DNA of 32,931 bases, taken from positions 1-32,931 of the forward strand of contig CAZYOB010000011.1 of NCBI GenBank assembly GCA_964648275.1, written 5' to 3'. Shown here in pieces: positions 7,624 through 15,761 of the stretch. Within the stretch, counting starts at the first letter, position 1; each line of letters begins with the position of its first letter. Below the pieces are notes generated by a model. The model did not search any database, was not told the origin of the DNA, and worked only from the letters and a program-made list of their open reading frames with translations. Made by a program: the position numbers and the translations under genes. Source of the stretch: CAIQPO01 sp964648275. GTDB lineage: Bacteria > Patescibacteriota > Microgenomatia > UBA1400 > MFAQ01.

Positions 7624-7632
7624 GAATCTAAG

Positions 7633-8151
7633 GTGAAACCCGTCTATTTTGTCATTTTGGGTGTTGTTCTTGGTTTGGTTGGATTTTTCCTGATTTTAGC
7701 CAATCCCTTTGGACTGAAAGTTCCCCGACCGAACCTTGAAGGGCAGAAAACGGGCACTGATTCCAAAGCTCATCCGGGCACCATCGCCGCTCCCACTCCC
7801 ACTCTCATCCTCCCCTCAGGTAAACAGACCTTTTTTGTCAGAGGTGGAGATCAGGATTTTTCCAAGTTGACCCAAGTCGTCGTCGACCCGCTTGATGCCA
7901 CCAAGGGCACTCAGCAAACCATTGATATATCGGTTAATAGTTCAGAGCCTATAACCGACTTCAAAATCACCCTTAAAACCGACAATGCCACCAATACTTA
8001 CACCCCCACTGTTAAGTCCGGCAACTCCACACTAGGAGTCTGGTCGGCTACTTATAGCTTCCCCGACACTGCCCTTACCAGCTATTCTTTTACCTTTGAA
8101 ATGACTACCCAAACCAACAAGAAAACTATCAAACCATTTCTGTTGAGATAA
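7633..8151 (+). CDS. Membrane-anchored protein with an extracellular beta-rich domain (172 aa)
   Basis: One hydrophobic helix at residues 4-27 (VYFVILGVVLGLVGFFLILA) is followed by a Pro/Thr-rich linker and a ~110-residue Ser/Thr/Asp-rich region with alternating hydrophobic residues (TIDISVNSSEPITDFKITLK). This looks like an immunoglobulin-like or similar beta-sandwich outside the cell; I recognise no named family. The start is GTG at 7633, giving a positively charged N-terminus, and the upstream promoter leaves almost no leader. It precedes the 1048-aa surface protein by six bases, so the two are co-transcribed. It may serve as anchor or assembly partner for that protein (inference). Confidence 0.78.
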   Translation: MKPVYFVILGVVLGLVGFFLILANPFGLKVPRPNLEGQKTGTDSKAHPGTIAAPTPTLILPSGKQTFFVRGGDQDFSKLTQVVVDPLDATKGTQQTIDISVNSSEPITDFKITLKTDNATNTYTPTVKSGNSTLGVWSATYSFPDTALTSYSFTFEMTTQTNKKTIKPFLLR

Positions 8152-8157
8152 AAAAAT

Positions 8158-11100
8158 ATGATTAAAAACACTCTCCTTTTCCTGTTATCACTCTCCCTCT
8201 CCTTCTATCTTCCACTTCAAAGGTCCAACTTGGTTGAAGCACAGGATTTCGTACCTCCGGAACAAAATATTTGCAACTTCACACCTGGAACCGACCCCCA
8301 AGTGGTCGGAGATGTTACCCTGGCTAATAATTGTGTCATCTATGAAGATGTTAATGGTACATCCAACGGGAACATCATCCTCGATGGTATCAATCTCACC
8401 CTCTATCGCACTATGGTCTGGTACCCGGGCTATGAGATCAGGATCACCAATGGCGCCACCATTTACGTCAACTCCAATGCCCAAATCATTCAAAATAAAT
8501 TATGTCTTAAAGATGAGGATCTTGATGGACTTCCGGCAATTAAAACGTTAACTATCAATCCCACTACAGGCGCAGTCATCTCACCTACCCCTCCTCCTAC
8601 GTCGCTCACTCAACTAGACATGATCGTGGCCAATCCTGATGGTACCTGCCCGCAGAGTTACGTTCTCAGAGAAACCCTATCATCCATAGCTTATGCCGAC
8701 TTAAACGACACCTCCGCGACTGATACTCTTAGTCTTTTCTCTACCGACCCCGAACTTCTTAGACTGGGATTCGAGATCGATGGTGTCACCGATGTTCTGG
8801 CACTTGCGGGAGATATTATTGTAGGTAACAACAAAAACTTGATAATCAACAGCCCTGGAAAACTCGGCATCGGTACCACCAACCCCGGCGCAAACTTAGT
8901 GGTCGCCGCGGTGGCGCCACAATTTAGGTTGACCGATACTTCATCCAACGGTTCTATAGTGATGCAATCAGATCCCGGTGGATCAAACACAAGTAAAATA
9001 ACAGTCTATGACTACGTTGCAAGTGCAGGAAAAACCCTGCACCTGCAAACTGATAACAACAATTTAATTATTGGAGAAAATGGTGGTAACGTCGGCATCG
9101 GCACCACCAATCCCGCCTCTAAACTACAAGTATCCACCACAGGCGGAGATAACATAATTACATCTACCTCAGTCACTAGTGGAGGAGCGTATATAATAAC
9201 AAACGGAGCTTCAAATTATTACTCAGCGTATATCTCTCAAACTTCAGCTCAGGACTGGAGACTCGGACAATATGGCGCAGATACAAACTTCGTACTAGCC
9301 GATAGCACCGGTACCCTTACATATCCATTTAAAGTTGAGCCAGATACTCCCACCAACACCTTATATTTAGACAGCGCCGGTTACGTCGGCATAGGCACCG
9401 CCGATCCAACCTATAATCTTGCCGTAAATGGTTCAGCATATGCCCTAAGTCTTAACCTTTATACTCCAGGAGGAAGTTGGTTATCAGGAAAAACCGGCAC
9501 CTACGGGCTCAATGGCTCTGGACAGCCAGCCGCTTCATATAGTCCCTTTATCCGTCAGACTACTTCATCTGGTCACGTTGTAAATTTGGGTGGTCTTGGA
9601 GATGACTTTGGTTTCTTTGGATACGATGCTGCTAGAGCCGTAAACGGATATGACTACAACATGACCATGGATCTTACCAATGGTAATATCGGTATCGGCA
9701 CCATCACCCCAGCCAGCAAACTGGATGTTGTAGGAAGCGTTGGTGCTACTGACGGTTTCAGTGTAGATGGCCAATTGATTATTAGCGCTGACGGGTCACA
9801 ATTGCTTCCTAATACCGCTGGCGTTACTACCGCATTCGCCCATGTGAACACTTCCGGTGGAGGAATCGATGCATTAAACAGTGGAGATTGGGATCTCCTT
9901 GTATACGAAACCCAAACTTATATTCCCGCCCTTATGCTGGGATATAACGGGACCGCCTCGATAAGTTCCTACGACACGGACGAAGCTTTATCTATTTTCA
10001 CCAATGGAACTGGAACGATGAACCTAGGCGGAGGGTCGGGAACAATTTATGTCAACTCCTCAGACTGGGATATATCTACTACTGGTGTCATGACAGGCAT
10101 ATCAGGAATTACGAATAATGCTGCCATCACCAGCACCGGAGGTATTGTCAGTCTCAACGCATCCTCTAATTTCGCCACTAATATCAACACCGGAACTTCA
10201 ACTGGAACAGTCACTATAGGCAACACTTTAAATGCCGTTACTCTGGCCGGTATATTAACACTGGGTAATGGCCTTGATACAATTGCTGTCAGCTCCTCAG
10301 ATTGGGATATATCTACTACTGGTGTCATGACCGGCATATCAGGAATTACGACTAATGGTGCATACACCCAATCAGGTACGGGTGTCAACTTATTCACCGG
10401 ACAAGTTAACATCGGCAACTCCTCAAATTGGATTAAACTTGTTGGTGCAAATCTTGATTTAACATTACAGTCAGTTAATGATCTGTGGCTCAATGGTAAT
10501 AATAATGTAATAGCAGAACTGGACGATAATCAAGCCACAAGTGCTAATGCTTCTTTTTTTATTGTTAGGAATGGATCTAACACAAACGTTTTTACTGTTG
10601 ATGAAAGCGGCAACGGCGTTTTGAATGGCACATGTGCTTCCGCAGGCGCAGATTGTGCTGTTGACTTGGCCGAACGACATTATAGTCTCCTCCCCGCCAA
10701 ACCCGGCTTCATCATGAGTGTAGATAACTCTCCCGCAGCCAATCAAGTAGGAACCGTACGTGCAGCCTCGCATCCAAACGACCCGACAGTGATTGGTGTT
10801 GTTTCAACTAATCCTGCAATTACTATTTTTGGTAGCCAGGTTTCGATCAACCCGGGAGGTACTCCTCAGATTGACCCATACGAACCAGCAATTGCCCTTT
10901 CCGGTCGTGTTCCGGTCGTAGTCACTTCTAAAGGAGGCACTATATATAAGGGAGATCCGATTTCATCCTCATCAATTCAAGGGACAGGTATGAAATCTGT
11001 CAAAGCCGGAACCATTGTTGGTAAGGCCTTAGAATCTACCGAAAATTGGAACAGTGCCAACTGTCCAAATGTCAGTTCAATTGCTGACATTACCTGGCCT

Positions 11101-11304
11101 GCAGATGGTGGAACCAATCCGAATAAGCCTTGTTTTACTCTTCCCGACGGCACATTAGTAGGAAAAATCATGACTTTTGTTAATGTGTCTTGGTTTGATC
11201 CAGACATAAATCAAACTTCCTCACGGATCGACAAGCTCGAAAAAGAGAACCAAGAGCTTAAAGATAGAATCAAAAGGATAGAAGAAAAGCTGGGGATTCA
11301 GTGA
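8158..11304 (+). CDS. Large secreted fibre-like surface protein (1048 aa)
   Basis: A signal peptide (~residues 1-28, ending NLVEAQ) leads a long Ser/Thr/Asn/Gly-rich chain. Four GIGT-x-x-P repeats occur near residues 235, 312, 411 and 511 (such as NVGIGTTNPASKLQV), the type seen in phage tail fibres and bacterial surface fibres. Two near-identical segments with SSDWDISTTGVMTGISGIT follow around 636 and 715. Residues ~830-1015 (DLAERHY, VIGVVSTNP, ALSGRVPVVVTSKGG, GKIMTFVNVSWFDPD) form a C-terminal domain I associate with CPR surface proteins. The last ~25 residues are a heptad coiled coil (RIDKLEKENQELKDRIKRIE), suggesting trimerisation like chaperone-ended fibres. Inference: an adhesin or attachment fibre. 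Confidence 0.88.
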   Translation: MIKNTLLFLLSLSLSFYLPLQRSNLVEAQDFVPPEQNICNFTPGTDPQVVGDVTLANNCVIYEDVNGTSNGNIILDGINLTLYRTMVWYPGYEIRITNGATIYVNSNAQIIQNKLCLKDEDLDGLPAIKTLTINPTTGAVISPTPPPTSLTQLDMIVANPDGTCPQSYVLRETLSSIAYADLNDTSATDTLSLFSTDPELLRLGFEIDGVTDVLALAGDIIVGNNKNLIINSPGKLGIGTTNPGANLVVAAVAPQFRLTDTSSNGSIVMQSDPGGSNTSKITVYDYVASAGKTLHLQTDNNNLIIGENGGNVGIGTTNPASKLQVSTTGGDNIITSTSVTSGGAYIITNGASNYYSAYISQTSAQDWRLGQYGADTNFVLADSTGTLTYPFKVEPDTPTNTLYLDSAGYVGIGTADPTYNLAVNGSAYALSLNLYTPGGSWLSGKTGTYGLNGSGQPAASYSPFIRQTTSSGHVVNLGGLGDDFGFFGYDAARAVNGYDYNMTMDLTNGNIGIGTITPASKLDVVGSVGATDGFSVDGQLIISADGSQLLPNTAGVTTAFAHVNTSGGGIDALNSGDWDLLVYETQTYIPALMLGYNGTASISSYDTDEALSIFTNGTGTMNLGGGSGTIYVNSSDWDISTTGVMTGISGITNNAAITSTGGIVSLNASSNFATNINTGTSTGTVTIGNTLNAVTLAGILTLGNGLDTIAVSSSDWDISTTGVMTGISGITTNGAYTQSGTGVNLFTGQVNIGNSSNWIKLVGANLDLTLQSVNDLWLNGNNNVIAELDDNQATSANASFFIVRNGSNTNVFTVDESGNGVLNGTCASAGADCAVDLAERHYSLLPAKPGFIMSVDNSPAANQVGTVRAASHPNDPTVIGVVSTNPAITIFGSQVSINPGGTPQIDPYEPAIALSGRVPVVVTSKGGTIYKGDPISSSSIQGTGMKSVKAGTIVGKALESTENWNSANCPNVSSIADITWPADGGTNPNKPCFTLPDGTLVGKIMTFVNVSWFDPDINQTSSRIDKLEKENQELKDRIKRIEEKLGIQ
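10056..10357 (+). repeat. Two 65-bp direct repeats inside the fibre gene
   Basis: Positions 10056-10120 and 10293-10357 are identical at about 62 of 65 bases, beginning CTCCTCAGA and ending TAATG. The unit spacing is 237 bp (79 codons), so the repeat is in frame and duplicates the segment SSDWDISTTGVMTGISGIT. The near-identity at the DNA level implies recent duplication or gene conversion within the fibre. Confidence 0.85.
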
Positions 11305-11315
11305 CCTAAAAAGAT

Positions 11316-11693
11316 ATGAGATTCAAAAGAACTCCTTTCTTACTACTTATATTTATCTTCGGAGTATTGGTTTCCGGCTGTAACAAGCTCATCCCCGAAC
11401 AATTCCGACGAGTCACCCCCCCTCCCCCTGGAATTGAAAGAAATACTGGTGAGATCAGGATGCTCGACAGTGGTTTTGTCCCCACCGAAGTCAGAGCTAA
11501 ACCCAACTCGCTTATTAACATAATTAACAACGGTTCTATCCCTCACTCGGTTACGTCAGATACCGGCACCTTTGACTCGGGTCTCATTGAAGCTGGCCAG
11601 CCAATCGACATGGAAGGTCCTTCTGAACCCGGAAGCTATCCTTTCCACTGTTCTATCCACCCGGAAATAAAAGGCGTCCTCATAATAGAATAA
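11316..11693 (+). CDS. Cupredoxin-like lipoprotein (125 aa)
   Basis: A lipobox, VLVSGC (Cys22), predicts a membrane-attached lipoprotein. The mature part has the blue-copper layout: His77 in IPHSV, Cys112 and His115 in FHCSIHPEIKG. In the amicyanin-type short loop (C-x2-H-x2-M) the axial Met would be residue 118; here it is Ile. Such sites are known in some type-1 copper proteins and raise the redox potential, though the protein may also be a copper carrier or non-redox. It follows the fibre gene by 11 bases and is the last gene before a strong terminator. Its partner is unknown. Confidence 0.85.
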   Translation: MRFKRTPFLLLIFIFGVLVSGCNKLIPEQFRRVTPPPPGIERNTGEIRMLDSGFVPTEVRAKPNSLINIINNGSIPHSVTSDTGTFDSGLIEAGQPIDMEGPSEPGSYPFHCSIHPEIKGVLIIE

Positions 11694-11703
11694 GAAGATC
11701 AAT

Positions 11704-11731
11704 AAAAAGTCTCCCTCGTGGGAGACTTTTT
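11704..11731. terminator. Bidirectional intrinsic terminator
   Basis: A perfect 12-bp stem AAAAAGTCTCCC / GGGAGACTTTTT closes a TCGT loop. Because the ends are A- and T-rich it works on both strands. It separates the plus-strand surface operon from the minus-strand dsbA-like gene whose stop is at 11756. Confidence 0.92.
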
Positions 11732-11755
11732 AAAAGAGTTCTACTAATCTTCTGT

Positions 11756-12559
11756 TTACAAAGCCGCATTTACCACTGTCTCCATGTCTGAGAAACTAAC
11801 AGCACCTGGGTAGTTGGTTTCGTTCACAAAGAAACCAGGTGTTCCCGATACTCCCAATGAAGCTGCCAAACTGGCATCCTCACCTAGCCTGGAATTATAT
11901 TTACCACTATCCAAACAATCTTTTATGAATTTCTCGTCCACGGCTGATTTTAGGAAAGCCGCCATCTCTGCTGATTTACCCATGTCGTTTTTCACGACCT
12001 CGTTGATCAGCTTGTACCCTTCACCGGTAAATAGCATGTCGTGAGCTTCCCAGAATTTACCTTTGTCGTTGGCACAATACAAAGCTCTGCTGGCCACTTC
12101 ACCGTTTCCGTGTCCATTTTGATATATCCAAACAAACGATGCCTTACCTTCATCAACCAATTTCTTAATTTCTTGTACTGGAGGTTTATAAGTTCCACCT
12201 GCTGAGACAGGCTTAAACTGAGGTGAGCTGTTATAAAAATCCGTATTTAGACCTGCTGCTGCATGGCAATATGGACAACTGGGATCAGATACTTCAACAA
12301 ATAATATCTTCCTTTTCGCATCTCCAAATGTAACTAAATTTTTCTTGAAAAGATCTTTTATCTGATCGATACTAACGGTAGGTGTCTGCGGCTGTTGCTG
12401 GCCTGCGACTTGTGCTTGCGGTTGTGCCGCTGTAGTGTTCCCATTTTTTAGGGTTTCTACTTGAGCTGACAGTCTTCCGATGAAGAAAGCTGCCCCGACT
12501 AGTAACAACACCAAAAGGGGTGTTGTATTGGTTTGTAACTGTTGTTGAATTTTTGGCAT
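11756..12559 (-). CDS. DsbA-family membrane-anchored thiol oxidoreductase
   Basis: One N-terminal helix (residues ~13-31, TPLLVLLLVGAAFFIGRLSA) is followed by a Gln-rich linker and a thioredoxin-fold DsbA domain. The active site is Cys95-Pro-Tyr-Cys98 (DPSCPYCHAA), and the cis-Pro loop is VSGTPGFFVN near the C-terminus. Length (267 aa) is typical. The enzyme would form or rearrange disulfides outside the membrane, with clients such as the secreted proteins nearby. No DsbB or VKOR partner is in the window. The ATG at 12559 coincides with the predicted transcript start, so the mRNA is probably leaderless. Confidence 0.92.
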   Translation of the reverse strand: MPKIQQQLQTNTTPLLVLLLVGAAFFIGRLSAQVETLKNGNTTAAQPQAQVAGQQQPQTPTVSIDQIKDLFKKNLVTFGDAKRKILFVEVSDPSCPYCHAAAGLNTDFYNSSPQFKPVSAGGTYKPPVQEIKKLVDEGKASFVWIYQNGHGNGEVASRALYCANDKGKFWEAHDMLFTGEGYKLINEVVKNDMGKSAEMAAFLKSAVDEKFIKDCLDSGKYNSRLGEDASLAASLGVSGTPGFFVNETNYPGAVSFSDMETVVNAAL

Positions 12560-12565
12560 AAAGCT

Positions 12566-12574
12566 ATATTACCA
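12566..12574 (-). promoter_or_regulatory. Extended -10 promoter of the dsbA-like gene
   Basis: The minus strand reads TGGTAATAT, an extended -10. Six bases later is the ATG at 12559, which would be +1 itself. No clear -35 is seen, as is usual for extended -10 promoters. Confidence 0.55.
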
Positions 12575-12588
12575 CAGGACAATAATTC

Positions 12589-14916
12589 TTATCCCACTAC
12601 GAAGTTTATTGTTTTCCCTTGGATGTAAATAACCTTCTTTACCTCACCCTTAGTCAGATATCCGGATATTCTTTCTTGCTTCTCCGCCAGCTCTCTCACC
12701 ACAGGCTCCTCAGCATCGGGACTGACAACTATCGTCCCTCTGAGTTTTCCGTTTACTTGTACAGAAACTGTAACAGTTTCATCAACCAAGTACTGCTTGT
12801 CGTGACTTGGCCACACTGATCCATGGATACTGAACTCTCCTCCCAAATTTTCCCATAGATCTTCGGCCACGAAAGGAGCAATTGGAGACAGTACTTGCAC
12901 CAGCTTCTTAAGATCATCATTGGATATGTTTCCCCCTTCCTCAAGTCTATTCAAAGCGGTCATTATTTTTGCGATCGTCGTATTGAACTTGAAGCTTTCC
13001 AGATCGGCTCCTACCTCACTTACCAATCGGTTGATCACCACCTTTATCTCCCTATCACTCTCAACACCTCCCTGACCCTCCTTAATCTTTTCACCTACGT
13101 ATTTATAAAATCGGTCTAAAAATCTTTTTACTCCCAACAGAGAACTTTCATTCCAAGTCATGGTCGCATCAAACGGTCCCATGAACATCATGTAAGCCCT
13201 TAGAGTGTCTGCTCCGTGTGCGTTGGCCACCACATCGGGCAAAATCACGTTCTCTTTACTTTTGCTCATCTTATTCCCGTCAGGACCTAGGATAATCCCG
13301 TGAGATAAACGTTTTTTATATGGCTCCGGATATTCATTTGGTACCACTCCCAGATCCCACAAAAATTGATAGATAAATCTCGAATACAAAAGATGCAAGG
13401 TATTGTGCTCGTCCCCACCTACATATATATCGACCGGTAGCCAGTATTTCATCTTCTCCATGTCAGCCAACACATTTTCATTCTTCGGATCACAAAATCT
13501 CAGGAAGTACCAATCACTCCCTGCCCAATTTGGCATTGTGTCGGTTTCACGAGTTGCGTAACTACCACACCTTGGGCAAACCGTCTTTACCCACTCGGGT
13601 ATATTCGCCAAAGGTGACTCTCCATTATCGGTTGGTTGATATTTTTCTATCTCAGGTAAGATTACCGGCAATTGATCCTCGGGGACGCTGACCCAACCAT
13701 CCTTCTCGCAATATACCATCGGAATTGGTTCACCCCAATAATGTTGTCTGGAAAAGATCCAATCCCTCAGATGATAATTAACTGCCTTTTTCCCCCAACC
13801 CTCATTCTCAATTCTGTCTATCATTCCCATGTCGGGCTGATACGTCCAATTTATCTCCAAATTATATTTTTTTGCGAATTCACCATCCCTCTCATCATGA
13901 CTTGGAACACTCATGATCGCTCCTGTTCCGTATGAGGAAAGTACATAATCTGCTATCCAAACAGGTATCTCTTTTTGGGTCAATGGATTAATGGCATAAA
14001 GTCCCGAGAAAACTCCCGTCTTCTCCTTATTAAGCTCTGCCCTCTCCATGTCACTCTTCTTTTTAGCCTCCTCGACGTAACCTGCTACCAACTGGTCATC
14101 CATCACCCTTTCTACGATCTTATGCTCCGGGGAAACCACCATAAAAGTTGCTCCCTCCAGCGTATCTGGTCTGGTGGTAAAAACTTCCAGTTCATCACTA
14201 CCGTCGGCCAATTTAAATATTATCTTCGCTCCTTCTTTTCTGTCTATCCAATTTATTTGTGCTGCTTTTACCTTTTCAATAAACTCTGTATTTTTCAGAC
14301 CCTCGATCAACCGATCTGCATATGCGGTGATCTTTACCACCCACTGTGACTGGGTTCTTCTCTCGACCTGAGTTCCACACCTCTCGCATTTACCGTTGAT
14401 CACCTCTTCGTTGGCCAGACCAATCTTGTCTTTTGGACACCAGTTAATAGCGATCTCCTGTTTTTCGGCCAAACCTTTTTCAAACAGTTTTACGAATATC
14501 CACTGTGTCCATTTGTAGTAATCGGGTAAGGTAGTATTTATCTCCCTCTTCCAGTCAAAGGAAAAACCCATCTGCTTCATCTGACGTTTGTACATTTCGG
14601 TGTTTTCTTTCGTTGCCTCTTGCGGTTTTATTCCAGTCTTGATCGCATAGTTTTCTGTCGGCAGTCCAAAAGCATCCCAACCCATGGGGAACATCACATT
14701 CTTTCCTTTCATCCTCATGAAACGCGCATATACGTCCGCCCCCGTCATCGAAAAGGCGTGACCCACATGCAATCCTGACCCACTCGGATATGGAAACTCG
14801 GTCAGCATGAAAAACTTCTCCTTGCCCTCTTTGAAATCCACACCCTCGTATCCCTCAAATTCCTCGTATCGGGAATTCCATTTTGCTTCTATTTCTTTAA
14901 AATCATAGGCTGCCAT
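12589..14916 (-). CDS. leuS: Leucyl-tRNA synthetase
   Basis: This class Ia synthetase charges tRNA-Leu. It has the HIGH-type motif HVGH (50-53) after YPSGSGLH, the zinc-type knuckle GKCERCGTQVERR, the CP1 editing domain with TTRPDTLEGATFMVV and GTGAIMSVPSHDERD, a second CPRCG knuckle, and KMSKS near residue 548 (GNKMSKSKENV). At 775 aa it is shorter than the usual ~805-860; the missing length lies mainly after HDERDGEFAKKYNLEI, in the late editing domain. The editing threonines and aspartate appear kept. The ATG at 14916 has GAGG close by and a TAAAAT box 7 bases upstream. Confidence 0.97.
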   Translation of the reverse strand: MAAYDFKEIEAKWNSRYEEFEGYEGVDFKEGKEKFFMLTEFPYPSGSGLHVGHAFSMTGADVYARFMRMKGKNVMFPMGWDAFGLPTENYAIKTGIKPQEATKENTEMYKRQMKQMGFSFDWKREINTTLPDYYKWTQWIFVKLFEKGLAEKQEIAINWCPKDKIGLANEEVINGKCERCGTQVERRTQSQWVVKITAYADRLIEGLKNTEFIEKVKAAQINWIDRKEGAKIIFKLADGSDELEVFTTRPDTLEGATFMVVSPEHKIVERVMDDQLVAGYVEEAKKKSDMERAELNKEKTGVFSGLYAINPLTQKEIPVWIADYVLSSYGTGAIMSVPSHDERDGEFAKKYNLEINWTYQPDMGMIDRIENEGWGKKAVNYHLRDWIFSRQHYWGEPIPMVYCEKDGWVSVPEDQLPVILPEIEKYQPTDNGESPLANIPEWVKTVCPRCGSYATRETDTMPNWAGSDWYFLRFCDPKNENVLADMEKMKYWLPVDIYVGGDEHNTLHLLYSRFIYQFLWDLGVVPNEYPEPYKKRLSHGIILGPDGNKMSKSKENVILPDVVANAHGADTLRAYMMFMGPFDATMTWNESSLLGVKRFLDRFYKYVGEKIKEGQGGVESDREIKVVINRLVSEVGADLESFKFNTTIAKIMTALNRLEEGGNISNDDLKKLVQVLSPIAPFVAEDLWENLGGEFSIHGSVWPSHDKQYLVDETVTVSVQVNGKLRGTIVVSPDAEEPVVRELAEKQERISGYLTKGEVKKVIYIQGKTINFVVG

Positions 14917-14948
14917 AGCCTCAATTTTACCTCATCTATATAATATAT

Positions 14949-14966
14949 ACCTAACATATGTTGGGT
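14949..14966. other. 18-bp palindrome in the leuS / hydrolase divergent region
   Basis: ACCTAACATATGTTGGGT is an inverted repeat with one mismatched pair. It lies in the 101-bp space between the divergent leuS and alpha/beta hydrolase genes, next to AT-rich -10-like sequences (TATAAT at 14939-14944 on plus). It could be an operator or a small RNA hairpin. A longer-range pair CTAGAC/GTCTAG follows at about 14980-15008. Confidence 0.4.
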
Positions 14967-15017
14967 AATAAACCTCAGCCTAGACCGGCAGATCCTCAGT
15001 CTCGTCTAGAATAAACT

Positions 15018-15761
15018 ATGAACATTTCTCTCAACGGCCTTCTCACTCATTATGAAAAAACCGGCACCGGTGGAAAAACTCTTCTGATACTTCATGGTTG
15101 GGGACACTCGGCTGCACACTGGGAAGATCTGATTCAACTCCTTCCTGGAGATTTCACTACGATCGCCCTCGACCTTCCGGCTTTCGGCCAGACCCAACCC
15201 TTGCCTGGCAGCCCTGGTGTTGTTGAGTACTCTGACTTTATCCGATCTTTCATTGAGAAATTAAAATTGAAAAATATCTTTCTTTTGGGACATTCGTTCG
15301 GTGGACAGGTCGCCACTGACATCTCCCTTCGTTATCCCAAATTGGTCAAGCATCTCATTTTGGTTTCCCCTGCCAACATCAGAGCCACCAGACCAACATT
15401 AAAGTCACAATTTGTCTCAACCTTCAAACCGATCATCTACGTTTTCCCAAAATCCGTAAAAAATTATCTTCTCAAGAAAACTGCCTCTCCCAACTATTAC
15501 AGCTCAAATGAAATTCAGAAAAAGGTCCTCAATAAGATTATTTATCAGGACTACTCCGATAAATTGAAGAACATCTCCATTCCCACTTCGGTTGTTTGGG
15601 GAAGTGGCGATACAGAAATTCCCAATAAGGGTAAATTCCTGGCAGAAAACATTCCCGTTTGTGACCTCTATGTCCTCTACGGCTCAAACCATACCCCGCA
15701 TCTTAGCTCTCCTCAAAAACTATCCGACGCCCTAATAAGTATCATCAGAAAAAATGCTTAA
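15018..15761 (+). CDS. Alpha/beta hydrolase
   Basis: A cytoplasmic alpha/beta-hydrolase-fold protein of 247 aa. The oxyanion region is LILHGWGHSAAHW. The nucleophile elbow is GHSFGG, the acid is in VVWGSGDTEIP and the catalytic His in YGSNHTPHL. No signal peptide is present. The substrate cannot be told from sequence. The gene overlaps the MurF-like gene by eight bases, which implies coupled translation and a role linked to cell-wall or peptide metabolism, perhaps hydrolysing an ester or peptide precursor (inference). A TAGAAT box five bases before the ATG could give a near-leaderless transcript. Confidence 0.92.
   Translation: MNISLNGLLTHYEKTGTGGKTLLILHGWGHSAAHWEDLIQLLPGDFTTIALDLPAFGQTQPLPGSPGVVEYSDFIRSFIEKLKLKNIFLLGHSFGGQVATDISLRYPKLVKHLILVSPANIRATRPTLKSQFVSTFKPIIYVFPKSVKNYLLKKTASPNYYSSNEIQKKVLNKIIYQDYSDKLKNISIPTSVVWGSGDTEIPNKGKFLAENIPVCDLYVLYGSNHTPHLSSPQKLSDALISIIRKNA

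Noticed and set aside
10047..10493. Minus-strand frame inside the fibre gene
   Set aside because: It is the complement of repeated Thr/Ser/Gly-rich coding sequence, with no promoter or start signal.
14968..15017. Possible small RNA or T-box before leuS or the hydrolase
   Set aside because: Only imperfect inverted repeats (CTAGAC/GTCTAG); no UGGNACC bulge, Leu-codon frame or terminator on either strand.
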